A DNA stretch of 64,000 bases from Pyrodictiaceae archaeon (lineage in GTDB: Archaea; Thermoproteota; Thermoprotei_A; Sulfolobales; WANQ01). The stretch's first letter is position 1. Every line of letters begins with the position of its first letter. Of the stretch, positions 34,669 to 44,249 are shown piece by piece. The notes beneath the pieces are model-generated. The model had not been told where the DNA came from, searched no databases, and saw nothing but the letters and a program-made list of their open reading frames with translations. Position numbers and translations under genes: made by a program. Where the stretch lies: NCBI GenBank assembly GCA_015521735.1, contig WANQ01000033.1, positions 1 to 64,000 on the forward strand, read 5' to 3'.

Positions 34669-35040
34669 TTACTTTATTTCCTCTACACCTATTACTTCGC
34701 CATTGTACGTGTTTATTAGAACTCGGTAACCTTTATCCATGCTTATTCTAAGCCACTCAACAATCCATAACTTATTTCTGTAATCGAAGTATGCTTCTGC
34801 CTTTACATCGCCTTTGTATTTATTCATGAACTCCTTAATAACGTCTAACTTTTTTGATAACTCTATTGCTTTATAGGCATTCATTTTGTATTTAGCCATC
34901 TTTACACGTGAAGCAAAGTACCATGAAATCCCGAAGCCAAGTACCATAAATGCTATAATTTGTAGTCTTATCTCTAAGGGATAACTCATTAACTGATTAA
35001 TGAAGTCACCTATTGTTGGAAATAGGCTCATAGCGTTCAC
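34669..35040 (-). CDS. Membrane-anchored PepSY-like protein
   Basis: A 123-residue protein with one membrane helix (LQIIAFMVLGFGISWYFAS, about 27-45) and a C-terminal domain ending in a pattern like PepSY domains: AEAYFDYRNKLWIVEWL, YRVLINTYNGEVIGVEEI. PepSY domains are thought to bind or inhibit peptidases. No catalytic residues are seen. It lies between the permease and the fucose-isomerase-like gene; a role in the pathway is not evident. Confidence 0.6.
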   Translation of the reverse strand: MNAMSLFPTIGDFINQLMSYPLEIRLQIIAFMVLGFGISWYFASRVKMAKYKMNAYKAIELSKKLDVIKEFMNKYKGDVKAEAYFDYRNKLWIVEWLRISMDKGYRVLINTYNGEVIGVEEIK

Positions 35041-35148
35041 CTAGTGTACTGGTTTCCCTACACTGTATCTGTACTGTCAGATCCACATAAATAACTCTCT
35101 GACCTAAGCATATTATTGAGAGTTAATGCTTTGAGGTAATAGTTAGGC

Positions 35149-35484
35149 TTGGACGACCTACTAGGTTACCTTAAGTTTAAATTAAATGATTTACTAGAAC
35201 TAATAGATAGGGATGTGAGAGCTTATGAGCTACTTAAAAACGTGAATGACCTGGAGAGGAAAATAAATGCTAACGCCAAGGTGTTAGCCGAAAAAGATGT
35301 AGACATGAATAAGGTTAACATGTTATTAAGGGACTTAAAAGAATACGCATTAGCTTATGGATTTACTTCTAATGTACCCTACATACCATTTCTCATGAGG
35401 AGAACAAACCCTATGAAAGAGGAGATTAAGAGGAAAATAAAGGAATTGATATTAGAGATTATTGATTTAATTAGCAAAGATTGA
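35149..35484 (+). CDS. Hypothetical small helical protein
   Basis: A 111-residue, charged, helical protein from a TTG start, the only rightward gene inside the leftward cluster. It has coiled-coil-like heptads (LLKNVNDLERKINANAKVLA, EEIKRKIKELILEIIDLI). The TTG follows GAGGTAATAGTTAGGC. It is not recognised. It might be a small regulator, but no DNA-binding motif is seen. Confidence 0.55.
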   Translation: MDDLLGYLKFKLNDLLELIDRDVRAYELLKNVNDLERKINANAKVLAEKDVDMNKVNMLLRDLKEYALAYGFTSNVPYIPFLMRRTNPMKEEIKRKIKELILEIIDLISKD

Positions 35485-35502
35485 TTAGTAGCTTATGAGT
35501 TC

Positions 35503-36768
35503 TTAGTATACTTCAAATTTTATTCCTAAGGTTTTAGCTACCGCCATTAGTTCTTCAGCATAGTCACCTATTGTTAACACATAGTGGTTACCTATGCTAT
35601 TAGTTATTAATGGTTCTAAACTACTTTTTGCTTTAACCCATACTTGTGTTCTGCAATGCATTTTACTTACTGGTTCACCTTCCTCTATTACCCCTCTTAT
35701 TATTCTGAGTAGTTCAAGTTTAGGGTCTATTCTCAATAATGTTACTAGCTCATTCTCTCTATAGTGTACAGCTACACCTACTCCTCTACCAGTTTCAAAA
35801 TGTGTCCTAAGTGTGTAGGCATAGCCTAGCGATGTTGGTGATGTGCAGTGTGCTATTAACATTTTATTACCATCAATTATTGAGGGATTACCCATGAATA
35901 CAGGTTTTCCTGAAACTTTATGTAGTATAAGCATTGATAGTGTAGCAGGAACATCACCTTCACATCCAGCTACTATTCCTTGATCGTTGAACAGACTTAG
36001 TGGAAGGCATGCTGTTGTATCTAGCTTAAATATTATGTCAAAGCATTTAATTGTAAATACATCTATAGAGTACTTGGACAAGATATTTCTTAATGCTAAG
36101 TAGAGTTTCAGTGCACGTGGTATCCTGTTTGTATCAACTTCTATTTTCATGGATCTCCCTATTACTTGTTTAGTTAGACCGGACACATCCTCCTTAACAT
36201 TATTGTATTCTCTTAACACTTCTTCCAAGTCGATGTTTACTAGTTCTATGCCCATCTTTTTCAGTAAGGATTTTTCATCCACGATACTGTAGACAAGCCA
36301 TGGACTTATTCCACCAATTACACCTATTCTCTTACCCTTGATAGCTAAAGCTGCATAGATGCCCTTAACTGTCTTAGCAATCCTCTTTACATCATCTCCG
36401 TTTTTAACTAAGAAAGCCCATACCCTACTATTCAATTCCTCAGCTACGGGTTTTGCTTCCAGGAGTGCTGGTAGGCTATTCATATATGGATGAGCCACAT
36501 AAACTATTGGTTTACCTATTGCTGCACTCCTAACTATTAATTGCTCTGAACCACCAGTCACGACTAAGGATAGTATTATATCACAGTCTTTTAGTTTGTC
36601 TTCTAGTTCCTCTTTTCTAGTAGTTAATCCTAAGTTAGTGTAACTTATTTGTTTGCTAAGCCAGGTATCGTATTTCTCTATTATTTTACTTACTAGGCTC
36701 TTGTCATGAATCGGTGATGCAACTTGAATAAAACAAGTCTTTACCATGACAACGACTACCTTACACAA
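35503..36768 (-). CDS. L-fucose/L-arabinose isomerase-like protein
   Basis: A 421-residue protein of the FucI/AraA C-terminal superfamily: LPLSLFNDQGIVAGCEGDVP supplies the conserved Glu region and IAHCTSPTSLG the following loop. Family members isomerise sugars, but many archaeal and bacterial homologues have no known substrate. The likely start is the second Met (36747). It is encoded within the oxamate/carbamate cluster, so an unusual substrate, or none, is possible. I cannot assign a reaction. Confidence 0.7.
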   Translation of the reverse strand: MCKVVVVMVKTCFIQVASPIHDKSLVSKIIEKYDTWLSKQISYTNLGLTTRKEELEDKLKDCDIILSLVVTGGSEQLIVRSAAIGKPIVYVAHPYMNSLPALLEAKPVAEELNSRVWAFLVKNGDDVKRIAKTVKGIYAALAIKGKRIGVIGGISPWLVYSIVDEKSLLKKMGIELVNIDLEEVLREYNNVKEDVSGLTKQVIGRSMKIEVDTNRIPRALKLYLALRNILSKYSIDVFTIKCFDIIFKLDTTACLPLSLFNDQGIVAGCEGDVPATLSMLILHKVSGKPVFMGNPSIIDGNKMLIAHCTSPTSLGYAYTLRTHFETGRGVGVAVHYRENELVTLLRIDPKLELLRIIRGVIEEGEPVSKMHCRTQVWVKAKSSLEPLITNSIGNHYVLTIGDYAEELMAVAKTLGIKFEVY

Positions 36769-36815
36769 CTAAACTGTGTTATAGGGAAAAATAAGGTGTA
36801 CTATGAAGGATTATG

Positions 36816-38069
36816 TTATATTCCATATTTATCTGCATACTCTATGAATGCCTTTTCGAATGCTTCACGTGGAGCTCTAACGATTCCTGCTCCTATTTGA
36901 CCTATACCAGGCTTCTTATGCGCTATTCCAGTGTTTATTACTGGCTGGATGTTTAGTTCAATAACCTTTAACAAGTCTATGCCTACTGGAGTGCCCTCGA
37001 AGTTCATGTAGGGTATGGTGTAGTGTTTATGTCTGGCCATAGTTATTTTCTTCATTTCGTTTGTAAATCTTATGGCGTCTTCAACTGTTCCACCAACAAA
37101 TTGTACTATTGCTGGTGCTGCTGCCATAGCAAAGCCTCCTAGACCTGCTGTTTCTGTTATACTGCTATCACCTATGTCTGGGTTTGCATCCTTTTGCGAA
37201 TATCCTGGGAAGAATAGTCCTTTTGGTACTGGTGCTGGTGCTGTAAACCATTTATCTCCTAAACCACTTACCCTAATACCGAAATCTGTACCATTTCTAG
37301 TCATAACTGTTACAAGTGTACTGTATTTTATATTGTGGGCCGCATCCATAGTGGCTTTTGATGCAGCCATTGAGAGGTTTAGGAAGAAGTGTTTATTGTT
37401 GTCTATGAAGTCTACTACTTTCCTCATGGTCTGTTTTTCTATTCCAGCATCTATCATTAGTTTTGTGAACTCTATTAATATTCTAGCTGTTCCAGCAAAG
37501 TTCCTATTATGACATTCATCTCCCATGTGGAGGGCTTGACTTATTATTTCTCTTAGATTTATTCCTTCCTTAGATGCTTTTAGAGCATCTCTAAGTGTTG
37601 GTGCTAGTACCTCCTTCATCCATTTAAGTCTTCTAATTACTTCGTCATCGTATGCACCATATCTTAATACTTTTCCTAAACCTTCATTCATGTTAGTATA
37701 CGCTATATTGCCATAGGTTTTGTTTTTAACTATGAATACTGGCATGTGAGGCGATATAACCCCAGCCATAGGGCCTACTGCTTGGTGTTCATGGTTTGGA
37801 GAGAACTTTATTTCACCTGATTTAGCTAGTTTTTCTGCTTCTTCAGGTGTTGAAGCCCATCCCTCATATATTATTGCACCTATTATTGCACCTCTCAATG
37901 GACCACTCATACGTTCCCACGTTATTGGTGGTCCTGCATGTAGTAGTGTTTTCTCGTCCATACCGGGAATTACTTTGTAAGCTTCTAGTTCTACTCCAAT
38001 CAAGATTGGCTCCGAGTTTAATACGCGTTCAATTGCTTCTCGATTAGCTTTTTCCATATCATCTATCAT
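36816..38069 (-). CDS. allG: DUF1116 protein, oxamate carbamoyltransferase subunit AllG-like
   Basis: A 417-residue DUF1116 protein resembling E. coli YlbE (AllG). Shared segments include TLLHAGPPITWERMSGPLRG, NHEHQAVGPMAGVISPHMP, GDECHNRNFAGTARI, VTVMTRNGTDFGIRVSGLG and GIAHKKPGIGQIGAGIVRAP. With AllF and AllH it is linked to oxamate carbamoyltransferase, which turns oxalurate and phosphate into oxamate and carbamoyl phosphate. It is full length and next to the FdrA-like gene, as in bacteria. Confidence 0.88.
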   Translation of the reverse strand: MIDDMEKANREAIERVLNSEPILIGVELEAYKVIPGMDEKTLLHAGPPITWERMSGPLRGAIIGAIIYEGWASTPEEAEKLAKSGEIKFSPNHEHQAVGPMAGVISPHMPVFIVKNKTYGNIAYTNMNEGLGKVLRYGAYDDEVIRRLKWMKEVLAPTLRDALKASKEGINLREIISQALHMGDECHNRNFAGTARILIEFTKLMIDAGIEKQTMRKVVDFIDNNKHFFLNLSMAASKATMDAAHNIKYSTLVTVMTRNGTDFGIRVSGLGDKWFTAPAPVPKGLFFPGYSQKDANPDIGDSSITETAGLGGFAMAAAPAIVQFVGGTVEDAIRFTNEMKKITMARHKHYTIPYMNFEGTPVGIDLLKVIELNIQPVINTGIAHKKPGIGQIGAGIVRAPREAFEKAFIEYADKYGI

Positions 38070-38156
38070 GAGCTAGTACACCTAGATATAGGTGGATTAT
38101 ATAAGGGAATTAAGATTATGTCCTAGGATGATTTAAATAATTAAAAATGATTATTT

Positions 38157-38354
38157 TTAAAGGGATTTCTCTATTTTCTTGAACTTCAATTTCTTTAATC
38201 TCTTGAATATTTCTATTTTTCCTCCTGCAGGCGGCTTCCACATTACATGCACTACTGGTACGTTCTGTGCTTTCAATGAGTCGTAGAAATCCTTAATACC
38301 TATGTTTATGGCTTTTACTCCTTGTTCTTTTATTTTCTTTAAATCAACTACCAT
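38157..38354 (-). CDS. 65-residue FdrA-associated protein
   Basis: A small basic protein: AINIGIKDFYDSLKAQNVPV followed by VHVMWKPPAGG and a Lys-rich tail. It lies between the FdrA-like gene (13 bases upstream) and the DUF1116 gene. From memory, some bacterial FdrA proteins carry a similar NVGL...F...L..Q.V.VVHV.W.PPAGG segment as part of the longer chain, so this may be that domain encoded separately. This is inference without an alignment. It is probably a subunit of the carbamoyltransferase complex. Confidence 0.65.
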   Translation of the reverse strand: MVVDLKKIKEQGVKAINIGIKDFYDSLKAQNVPVVHVMWKPPAGGKIEIFKRLKKLKFKKIEKSL

Positions 38355-38367
38355 GGGGTTATCACCG

Positions 38368-39972
38368 TTAGCTATACATTTTATCTAGGACTTCTCTCCA
38401 CTTGTCTTTTGAAGCTATTAATGCTGCAAGACGTGCTGCTTGGGCATTTGTTGGCATAACTATTACTCCTGCTTTCTCGAGTTTAGATTTTTGCGTGGAG
38501 TAGTTTTGTGGATCTTTATCTGTACCAGTAACTGAGGCAATAAACACTAAGTGTCTTCCTTCTCGTTCTGCTAGTTCTTTTGCTTGAGTTATTTCTGGTA
38601 TTAATGCTCCTGCTGGATCCTCATGTGAACCATAGCCCAAGACTATGTCTAATAATATTACTGCTACTTCGGGATCCCTTGCTTCTTCTAGTATACGCTT
38701 CTTTCTAAGTGTTGGATCAATCATAGGGTGAAGTCTACCAGCTACGAATTCCTCAGCACCCATATCAACTATGCTATGTGATATGCTCTTGAATGGATCT
38801 TCTAGCCATTCAACGCCTTTAACCTTTACATTAGCGTATAAAGGCTTTAAGTAATCTTTGAGTATGTATGCAGCCTCACTTGCAAGTGTGCCTCCAGAGT
38901 ATAGTCCTCTCACGTATTTTTGCTGTTCAGCTAGTTTTTCAACTTCTTTTTCAACGATTTTAGCTACATCGTCTTTCTTCAATGTGAATACTATTTTTTC
39001 TGGAGGTTTTTCGCCTTTAACTATGGCCATGGCTTTATATGCAGCTTCTTCAAGTGTAAGTGCTGGTGTTAAACCCTTGCTTTCTATATAGTTTACTAGT
39101 TCTTTTGACGCTCCAAGGAAGTTTACTACTACTGGTTTACCTAGTTGTGATGCTACATCTACTACTTTCTTAGCAATTTCTTCTTCTGGTGGTTTTGATA
39201 CTATTACTATTACCTTTGTTTCATCATCATTGGCTAATGCTTTTAATCCTTCAATCATAGTTATAGCTCCAACATCTTTTGTGGGATCTCTACTACCAGT
39301 ACCAATAGCCCATGTAGTTCCTAGTCCTTCTCTAGTTATGATGGATGTTACCTCTTGGATACCTGTACCTGCAGCTGCTACTAGGCCTATAGGTCCCTTA
39401 TTTACAACGTTTGCGAAGCCTAATCCTACACCATTTATTATAGCTGTACCTGCATCTGGGCCCATTAGTAGTAGTCCTTTCTTAGCAGCATATTTCTTTA
39501 AGATTATTTCTTCTTCTAATTCTACATTGCTACTAAACAATAATACGTGTAATCCTTTTTCAAGTGCCTTGAGTGCTTCCCATCCAGCATATTCTCCGGG
39601 GGTTGATATTATTACTATGTTTGCGTCAGGCATTTTCTCTAATGCGTCTTCAAGTGTTTCAACTACTTCTTCTACTTTTCTTACAGTTTCTACTCCCTTA
39701 ACGAGATATTTTTCTACAAACTCAATGGCTTTGTTTGCTGATTCCTCGTTTTCTGCTTCAGCAACAATAACTAGATCACTGGGTGTAGCGTTAACGGCTT
39801 CACCTATAAGTAATCCTACATCTGCTAAGAACTTTTTATTTAAATCCGTAGCCATTAATGCTGCTACTTCTATTACGCCTTCTATTTTTTCCTTAGCTTC
39901 ACTTGCAGCCCTCATTAATATTGATGAATCATAAAAAGTGTTTTTCTTTACAACTACTTTTTTAACACTCAA
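38368..39972 (-). CDS. allF: FdrA-like protein, oxamate carbamoyltransferase subunit AllF-like
   Basis: A 534-residue protein of the FdrA family, related to succinyl-CoA synthetase chains. Features: LMGPDAGTAIINGVGLGFAN near 165-185, VAAAGTGIQEVTSII, IGTGSRDPTKDVGAITMIEG, GRLHPMIDPTLRKKRI and LLDIVLGYGSHEDPAG. In E. coli fdrA (allF), ylbE (allG) and ylbF (allH) together are associated with oxamate carbamoyltransferase. The same three are present here with carbamate kinase. It may act in transferring the carbamoyl group by a phospho-enzyme-like route. Confidence 0.88.
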   Translation of the reverse strand: MSVKKVVVKKNTFYDSSILMRAASEAKEKIEGVIEVAALMATDLNKKFLADVGLLIGEAVNATPSDLVIVAEAENEESANKAIEFVEKYLVKGVETVRKVEEVVETLEDALEKMPDANIVIISTPGEYAGWEALKALEKGLHVLLFSSNVELEEEIILKKYAAKKGLLLMGPDAGTAIINGVGLGFANVVNKGPIGLVAAAGTGIQEVTSIITREGLGTTWAIGTGSRDPTKDVGAITMIEGLKALANDDETKVIVIVSKPPEEEIAKKVVDVASQLGKPVVVNFLGASKELVNYIESKGLTPALTLEEAAYKAMAIVKGEKPPEKIVFTLKKDDVAKIVEKEVEKLAEQQKYVRGLYSGGTLASEAAYILKDYLKPLYANVKVKGVEWLEDPFKSISHSIVDMGAEEFVAGRLHPMIDPTLRKKRILEEARDPEVAVILLDIVLGYGSHEDPAGALIPEITQAKELAEREGRHLVFIASVTGTDKDPQNYSTQKSKLEKAGVIVMPTNAQAARLAALIASKDKWREVLDKMYS

Positions 39973-40012
39973 GGACTAAACACCAGAAGTTTTATTGAAG
40001 AAGAACCTATGT

Positions 40013-40492
40013 TTATTTCTTGTAATATTTAGCTGCTGCTAGTATAGCTTCTATTATCTGTTCATATCCGGTACATCTACATATTAGTCCATTAATAGCC
40101 TCAATTACTTCTTCCCTAGTTACATTCGGGTTACGTGATAGAAGCCAATGGGCTGTCAATACGAATGCTGATGTACAGAAGCCACATTGTATTGCTCCGT
40201 GTTCTATGAATGCTTTTTGTAGTGGTGCTAGTCTTCCATCCTTCATAAGTCCTTCCACAGTTACTATTTCTGAGCCATCAGCTTCAGCTGCTAGTACTAG
40301 GCATGATTTTACCGGTTTTCCGTCCAATAGTACTGTACATATACCGCATTCTCCTCTCCAACAACCAGCTTTAACACTCTTTATACCTATTTTGTCTCTT
40401 AGAACATCTAGGAGTGTTTCATTGGGTTTTACGTCTACTTCATATTTCTTACCATTAACGGTTAGGGTTATCTTCATGTGATCACCCCTCAA
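40013..40492 (-). CDS. Molybdenum hydroxylase, [2Fe-2S] small subunit
   Basis: A 159-residue two-domain ferredoxin subunit of the xanthine dehydrogenase family. The plant-type cluster cysteines lie in CWRGECGICTVLLDGKPVKSC-like order (about 43-63), and the second cluster in CGFCTSAFVLTA and CRCTGYEQI. It passes electrons from the molybdenum centre to FAD. The start may be the Met of MKITLTVNG (40477). Its 5' end overlaps the 3' end of the FAD-subunit gene by 11 bases. Confidence 0.93.
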   Translation of the reverse strand: MRGDHMKITLTVNGKKYEVDVKPNETLLDVLRDKIGIKSVKAGCWRGECGICTVLLDGKPVKSCLVLAAEADGSEIVTVEGLMKDGRLAPLQKAFIEHGAIQCGFCTSAFVLTAHWLLSRNPNVTREEVIEAINGLICRCTGYEQIIEAILAAAKYYKK

Positions 40493-41354
40493 GGAATAAT
40501 TCTATTAGAAGTTTTCTTGTTAGTACATCAACTAGGTGTCGTCTATACCAATCACTACCTCTTACATCGGTTATTGGCGATACTTTTCTTAGCGCTATGT
40601 TTACAGCTTCATCTATGAGCTTCGGTAAAGGCTCATCCCTCTTGAACAGTTCTTCTACCTCATATATACGTATGGGTGTTGGTGCTACAGATGCATATGC
40701 TAATCTCACTATACGTTTACTAGGCTCATTGGGGTATGCTACAAGTCCTGCTACACCGACAATTGCTAAATCCTCGACATTCCTAGTTGCCTTATAGTAT
40801 TTACCTCTAGACCCTTCTGGCGGCTCTGGTATGAATACTTCTGTAACCATTTCATCAGGTTCAAGTGCTGTCTTTTTCACCCACTTGAAGAAGTCTTTTA
40901 TCTCTATTACCCTTTCACCACGCTTACTTACAGCTTTAACTTTAGCATCGAGTACAAGTAGTGCTGGTGCTGAATCAGCTGCTGGAGAAGCATTACATAT
41001 ATTGCCTACTAGCGTAGCCCTATTTCTTAACTGCATATCAGCTAGTTGCCTTACAGAATCATATAGCACGTGGAATTTTGATTTAACTATAGGGTGCTCT
41101 AAGAGCTCATTTAATGTTACAGTGGCTCCTACAATAAGTCCCTTACCCTCAATGTACTCTAGCTTATGTAATTCCTTAATGCCTTTTATGTCAATTACAG
41201 CTTTGGGTTTCTTAATCCTTGACCTTAAATCTACTATTAGGTCGGTTCCACCAGCAAGTATTCTAGCATCGCCTTTAAACTTCGCTAGTAGTTCTAATGC
41301 TTCATCAAGTGTTGAAGGCTTATAGTATTCGAATTTGGGGAGTATGAGGGACAT
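40482..41354 (-). CDS. Molybdenum hydroxylase, FAD medium subunit
   Basis: A 290-residue subunit with the FAD-binding motifs ARILAGGTDLIVDLR (about 30-45) and ATLVGNICNASPAAD (about 113-127). The C-terminal CO-dehydrogenase flavoprotein domain follows. It accepts electrons from the iron-sulphur subunit and hands them to an unknown acceptor. It is translated together with the small and large subunit genes (12-base gap and 11-base overlap). Confidence 0.93.
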   Translation of the reverse strand: MSLILPKFEYYKPSTLDEALELLAKFKGDARILAGGTDLIVDLRSRIKKPKAVIDIKGIKELHKLEYIEGKGLIVGATVTLNELLEHPIVKSKFHVLYDSVRQLADMQLRNRATLVGNICNASPAADSAPALLVLDAKVKAVSKRGERVIEIKDFFKWVKKTALEPDEMVTEVFIPEPPEGSRGKYYKATRNVEDLAIVGVAGLVAYPNEPSKRIVRLAYASVAPTPIRIYEVEELFKRDEPLPKLIDEAVNIALRKVSPITDVRGSDWYRRHLVDVLTRKLLIELFLEG

Positions 41355-41366
41355 ACCTTATCCCCC

Positions 41367-43820
41367 CTAACCCTTCTTTTCCAAATACTCCATTAACGCC
41401 TTCTTGGCTTTTTCAATTAGTTCTGGTTTCTGCTCCTTTATTGCCTTTAGAATATTTTCTGGTGTCATAGGCATTTCGTATATGTTTACTCCAGTAGCAT
41501 TGTATATTGCATTAGCTATTGCTGCTGGAAGTGCTATCATGACGTTCTCTGCTAAACCTCTAGCACCGTATGGCCCATCTGCTTGAGGGTTCTCTATTAT
41601 TATTGGTATCATCTTCTTAGGTATATCGCCTGCTCTCGCAACCTTGTAGTCAGTTAAGTTGGGATTCAGTAAGCGACCATCCTTACCATATTTTAGTTCT
41701 TCGAATAATCCTAAGCTCATAGCCATTACTGCTCCACCATATATTTGGCCTTTTACTAGTAATGGGTTTATGGCCTTACCTATGTCAAAGGCTCCAGCAT
41801 ATCTTAGAATTTCTACCTTACCTGTGAGTAAGTCTAGTTCTATTTCAACTGCTTGAGCGCCAAATGTTATGAATATTGTTGGTGCTCCAGGGCTTCCATC
41901 AGGTGCTCTACCAGTTGTAGGGTCAAGGTATGTTCTACGCTCTGGCATATGGTATCCTACACCAATTACTGGACCACCAACAGTGTGTCCATTTGGATAC
42001 GTGTAGCCGAATACTACTTCTTGTAGAGAAACGCACTCCCATGGCTCTCCTTTTACACATACTTTCTCGTCTCTTAGTTCAAGGTTTTCGGGTCTTACAT
42101 GTAGTACTTGTGATGCTATTTCAAGTATCTTTCTCTTAGCATCACGTGCTGCCATTAATACTGCATTGCCGTCTTGGAATGTGCTTCTACTACCAACGGT
42201 TTGCCATGTGTAGGCATTGGCATCTGTGTCTAGATAGAATCTTACGTGTACTTTCTCAATAGGTAATCCAAGTTCTTCTGCTACTATTTGGGCTAGTGAA
42301 GTTATGGTTCCCTGACCGTAATCCGTTGTACCAACTAGTACATCAACAGATCCATCTTCATTAAACTTTACTATTGCTGATGCAGCTGCATTAGGTGGTT
42401 CAGCAGGTCCCTTGTATAGTGCTGCTATGCCTTTGCCTCTAACTTTCCAAGGCTCCTTAGGCTTTTCTGGAGGCTTACCCCAATCTATGGCTTTAGCTGC
42501 CTCTATAAGGCATTGATCAAGTCTACCTGCGTCTTCACGTAATTTTTCGCCAGTTGGTAAGACGCCTTTTCCTGGTAGCAATGCATTCTTTAATCTTATC
42601 TCTAGTGGATCAATACCTAGTTCATGTGCTAGGATGTCTAGTTGTCTCTCTACAGCCCAGTGGAACTCCATGTGGCCGAAACCTCTGAAGGCCGTAGCGT
42701 AGACTTTATTCGTGTATACAGCCATTGATATACAGTGGACATTAGGTATATCGTACGGCCCTGTACACTTATACCATGCTGCTCTTGCAACATTTACTGC
42801 ATAATCGGCGTAACCGCCAGAATCGAATATATATGTTGAGTCGTGTGCAATTATTCTTCCATCCTTTCTAGCACCAGTCTTAATGTATGCTATTATACCA
42901 GTTCTTACAGGAGCTATGTAGAAGTTTTCTTCACGGCTTAAAAGTAGTCTAACTGGCCTATAACCTGCATGTTTTGAAAGCAACGCTACTAGTGGTTCAA
43001 GGTTTAAGCCAGCCTTACCTCCAAAGCCTCCACCGATAAATGGTCTATGGATTATTATCTTATGCAATGGTATACCTAGTGATGCGCTCATGAGGTATCT
43101 AACAGCAAATGGAGATTGGGCACTACTCCAGATTTCTATGGTGCCGTCACGATGATACCATGCTATTACGTTCATTGTTTCAAGATAGACATGGCTTACC
43201 ATAGGCGCTTTGAATTTATTCTCAATCACTACATCTGCTTCCTTAAACGCTTTCTCAGGATCACCCTTCTTTAACTCATATTTAGATGCTATGTTAGTAC
43301 CAGGTATAGGATTGAATCCTGGAGCACGTCTATACTCGCCTAGCTTTGGATGAAGTAATGGTGCATCAGGCTTTAGGGCTTCCTCGGGATCTAAGACTGC
43401 TGGTAAAGGCTCATATTCCACTACCACTTTTTCAGCTGCTTCTTCAGCTGCTTCAAGTGAGTCTGCTACAACTGCTACAACTGGCTGGCCATACCATAAA
43501 ACTCTGTCAACAGCTAGTACATCTCTATCACCAACATAGATGCCTAGTTTGTATGGTAGGTCTTTTCCTGTAACAACTGCAACTACTCCTTTAACCTTTA
43601 GTGCTTCGGAATAATCTATCTTCTTTATAATACCGTGAGCTATAGTGCTTCTAACAAGCTTAGCCCATAGCATTCCTGGAATCTCTAGATCAAAAGCGTA
43701 CTGGGCTTCCCCACTAGCCTTAATGAGGCCATCTATACGTGGAATAGACTTGCCTACTACCTTAAAAGTCAGTGAAACCACCTCACCATAAAAATCCAAC
43801 TGTTTCCCACGCAGAAACAA
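41367..43820 (-). CDS. Molybdenum hydroxylase, large catalytic subunit
   Basis: An 817-residue subunit holding the molybdopterin cofactor. Motifs are HRPFIGGGFGGK, ATAFRGFGHMEFHW, TTDYGQGTITSLAQIVAEE and GARGLAENVMIALPAAIANA, where the Glu after GLA is the likely base. The FRGFG loop resembles xanthine and aldehyde oxidoreductases, not the Cys-Ser-Phe-Arg loop of CO dehydrogenase. The substrate is probably an N-heterocycle given the permease nearby. The first 14 residues look non-conserved, so the start may lie nearer VSLTFKVVGKSI. Confidence 0.92.
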   Translation of the reverse strand: MFLRGKQLDFYGEVVSLTFKVVGKSIPRIDGLIKASGEAQYAFDLEIPGMLWAKLVRSTIAHGIIKKIDYSEALKVKGVVAVVTGKDLPYKLGIYVGDRDVLAVDRVLWYGQPVVAVVADSLEAAEEAAEKVVVEYEPLPAVLDPEEALKPDAPLLHPKLGEYRRAPGFNPIPGTNIASKYELKKGDPEKAFKEADVVIENKFKAPMVSHVYLETMNVIAWYHRDGTIEIWSSAQSPFAVRYLMSASLGIPLHKIIIHRPFIGGGFGGKAGLNLEPLVALLSKHAGYRPVRLLLSREENFYIAPVRTGIIAYIKTGARKDGRIIAHDSTYIFDSGGYADYAVNVARAAWYKCTGPYDIPNVHCISMAVYTNKVYATAFRGFGHMEFHWAVERQLDILAHELGIDPLEIRLKNALLPGKGVLPTGEKLREDAGRLDQCLIEAAKAIDWGKPPEKPKEPWKVRGKGIAALYKGPAEPPNAAASAIVKFNEDGSVDVLVGTTDYGQGTITSLAQIVAEELGLPIEKVHVRFYLDTDANAYTWQTVGSRSTFQDGNAVLMAARDAKRKILEIASQVLHVRPENLELRDEKVCVKGEPWECVSLQEVVFGYTYPNGHTVGGPVIGVGYHMPERRTYLDPTTGRAPDGSPGAPTIFITFGAQAVEIELDLLTGKVEILRYAGAFDIGKAINPLLVKGQIYGGAVMAMSLGLFEELKYGKDGRLLNPNLTDYKVARAGDIPKKMIPIIIENPQADGPYGARGLAENVMIALPAAIANAIYNATGVNIYEMPMTPENILKAIKEQKPELIEKAKKALMEYLEKKG

Positions 43821-43916
43821 GTTCTCTTGAACTCTTTAGGAGTAAATAAGGGTTACCTTCAACAACTTACTACGAATTCAAGACATAAAATAACTCTACA
43901 ATAATTATGTAGGACG

Positions 43917-44234
43917 CTAACCTCCTCCTACTAACTGTGTTATAACTATCTCGTCTATCTTTACTTCATCGCCTGGATACAGTTCTGTATCTAAGCCCCC
44001 AGTAAAGGTTATTGGATGACCATTCACTAATATCACTACTGTAGACATAGGTGTAGAAGTGTCTTTTCCTGAAGGAAATAGTTCTTCTAGTATTTCACCT
44101 AATTTGGGATTCCTACTCTTTAATTCATTAATTAGTTCTCTAACTGTTTTCACGTCTTTATCTATCACTATTTCATCTAAGCCAGCTAAATCCTTAAGCT
44201 TACCTCCGAGTTTAACCTTTATCAATATCGACAC
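43917..44234 (-). CDS. MoaD-like ubiquitin-fold protein
   Basis: A 105-residue beta-grasp protein ending in Gly-Gly-Gly (ITQLVGGG), the form needed for C-terminal activation. It resembles MoaD/ThiS-type sulphur carriers or archaeal SAMPs: LAGLDEIVIDKDVKTVRELI, VVILVNGHPI, LYPGDEVKI. Its position between the large subunit and AllH suggests a role in molybdopterin supply for the hydroxylase. A third Gly at the end is unusual but tolerated in some carriers. Confidence 0.8.
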   Translation of the reverse strand: MSILIKVKLGGKLKDLAGLDEIVIDKDVKTVRELINELKSRNPKLGEILEELFPSGKDTSTPMSTVVILVNGHPITFTGGLDTELYPGDEVKIDEIVITQLVGGG

Positions 44235-44249
44235 CCTTCAGTATTATAG

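Noticed and set aside
39230-39934. Long rightward frame opposite the FdrA-like gene
   Set aside because: It is the antisense shadow of a conserved coding region, rich in Ser/Thr/Pro as typical for such shadows.
41367-43820. Large subunit as a CO dehydrogenase
   Set aside because: The active-site loop reads FRGFG and not the Cys-containing loop of CO dehydrogenase, and the neighbours are nucleobase genes.
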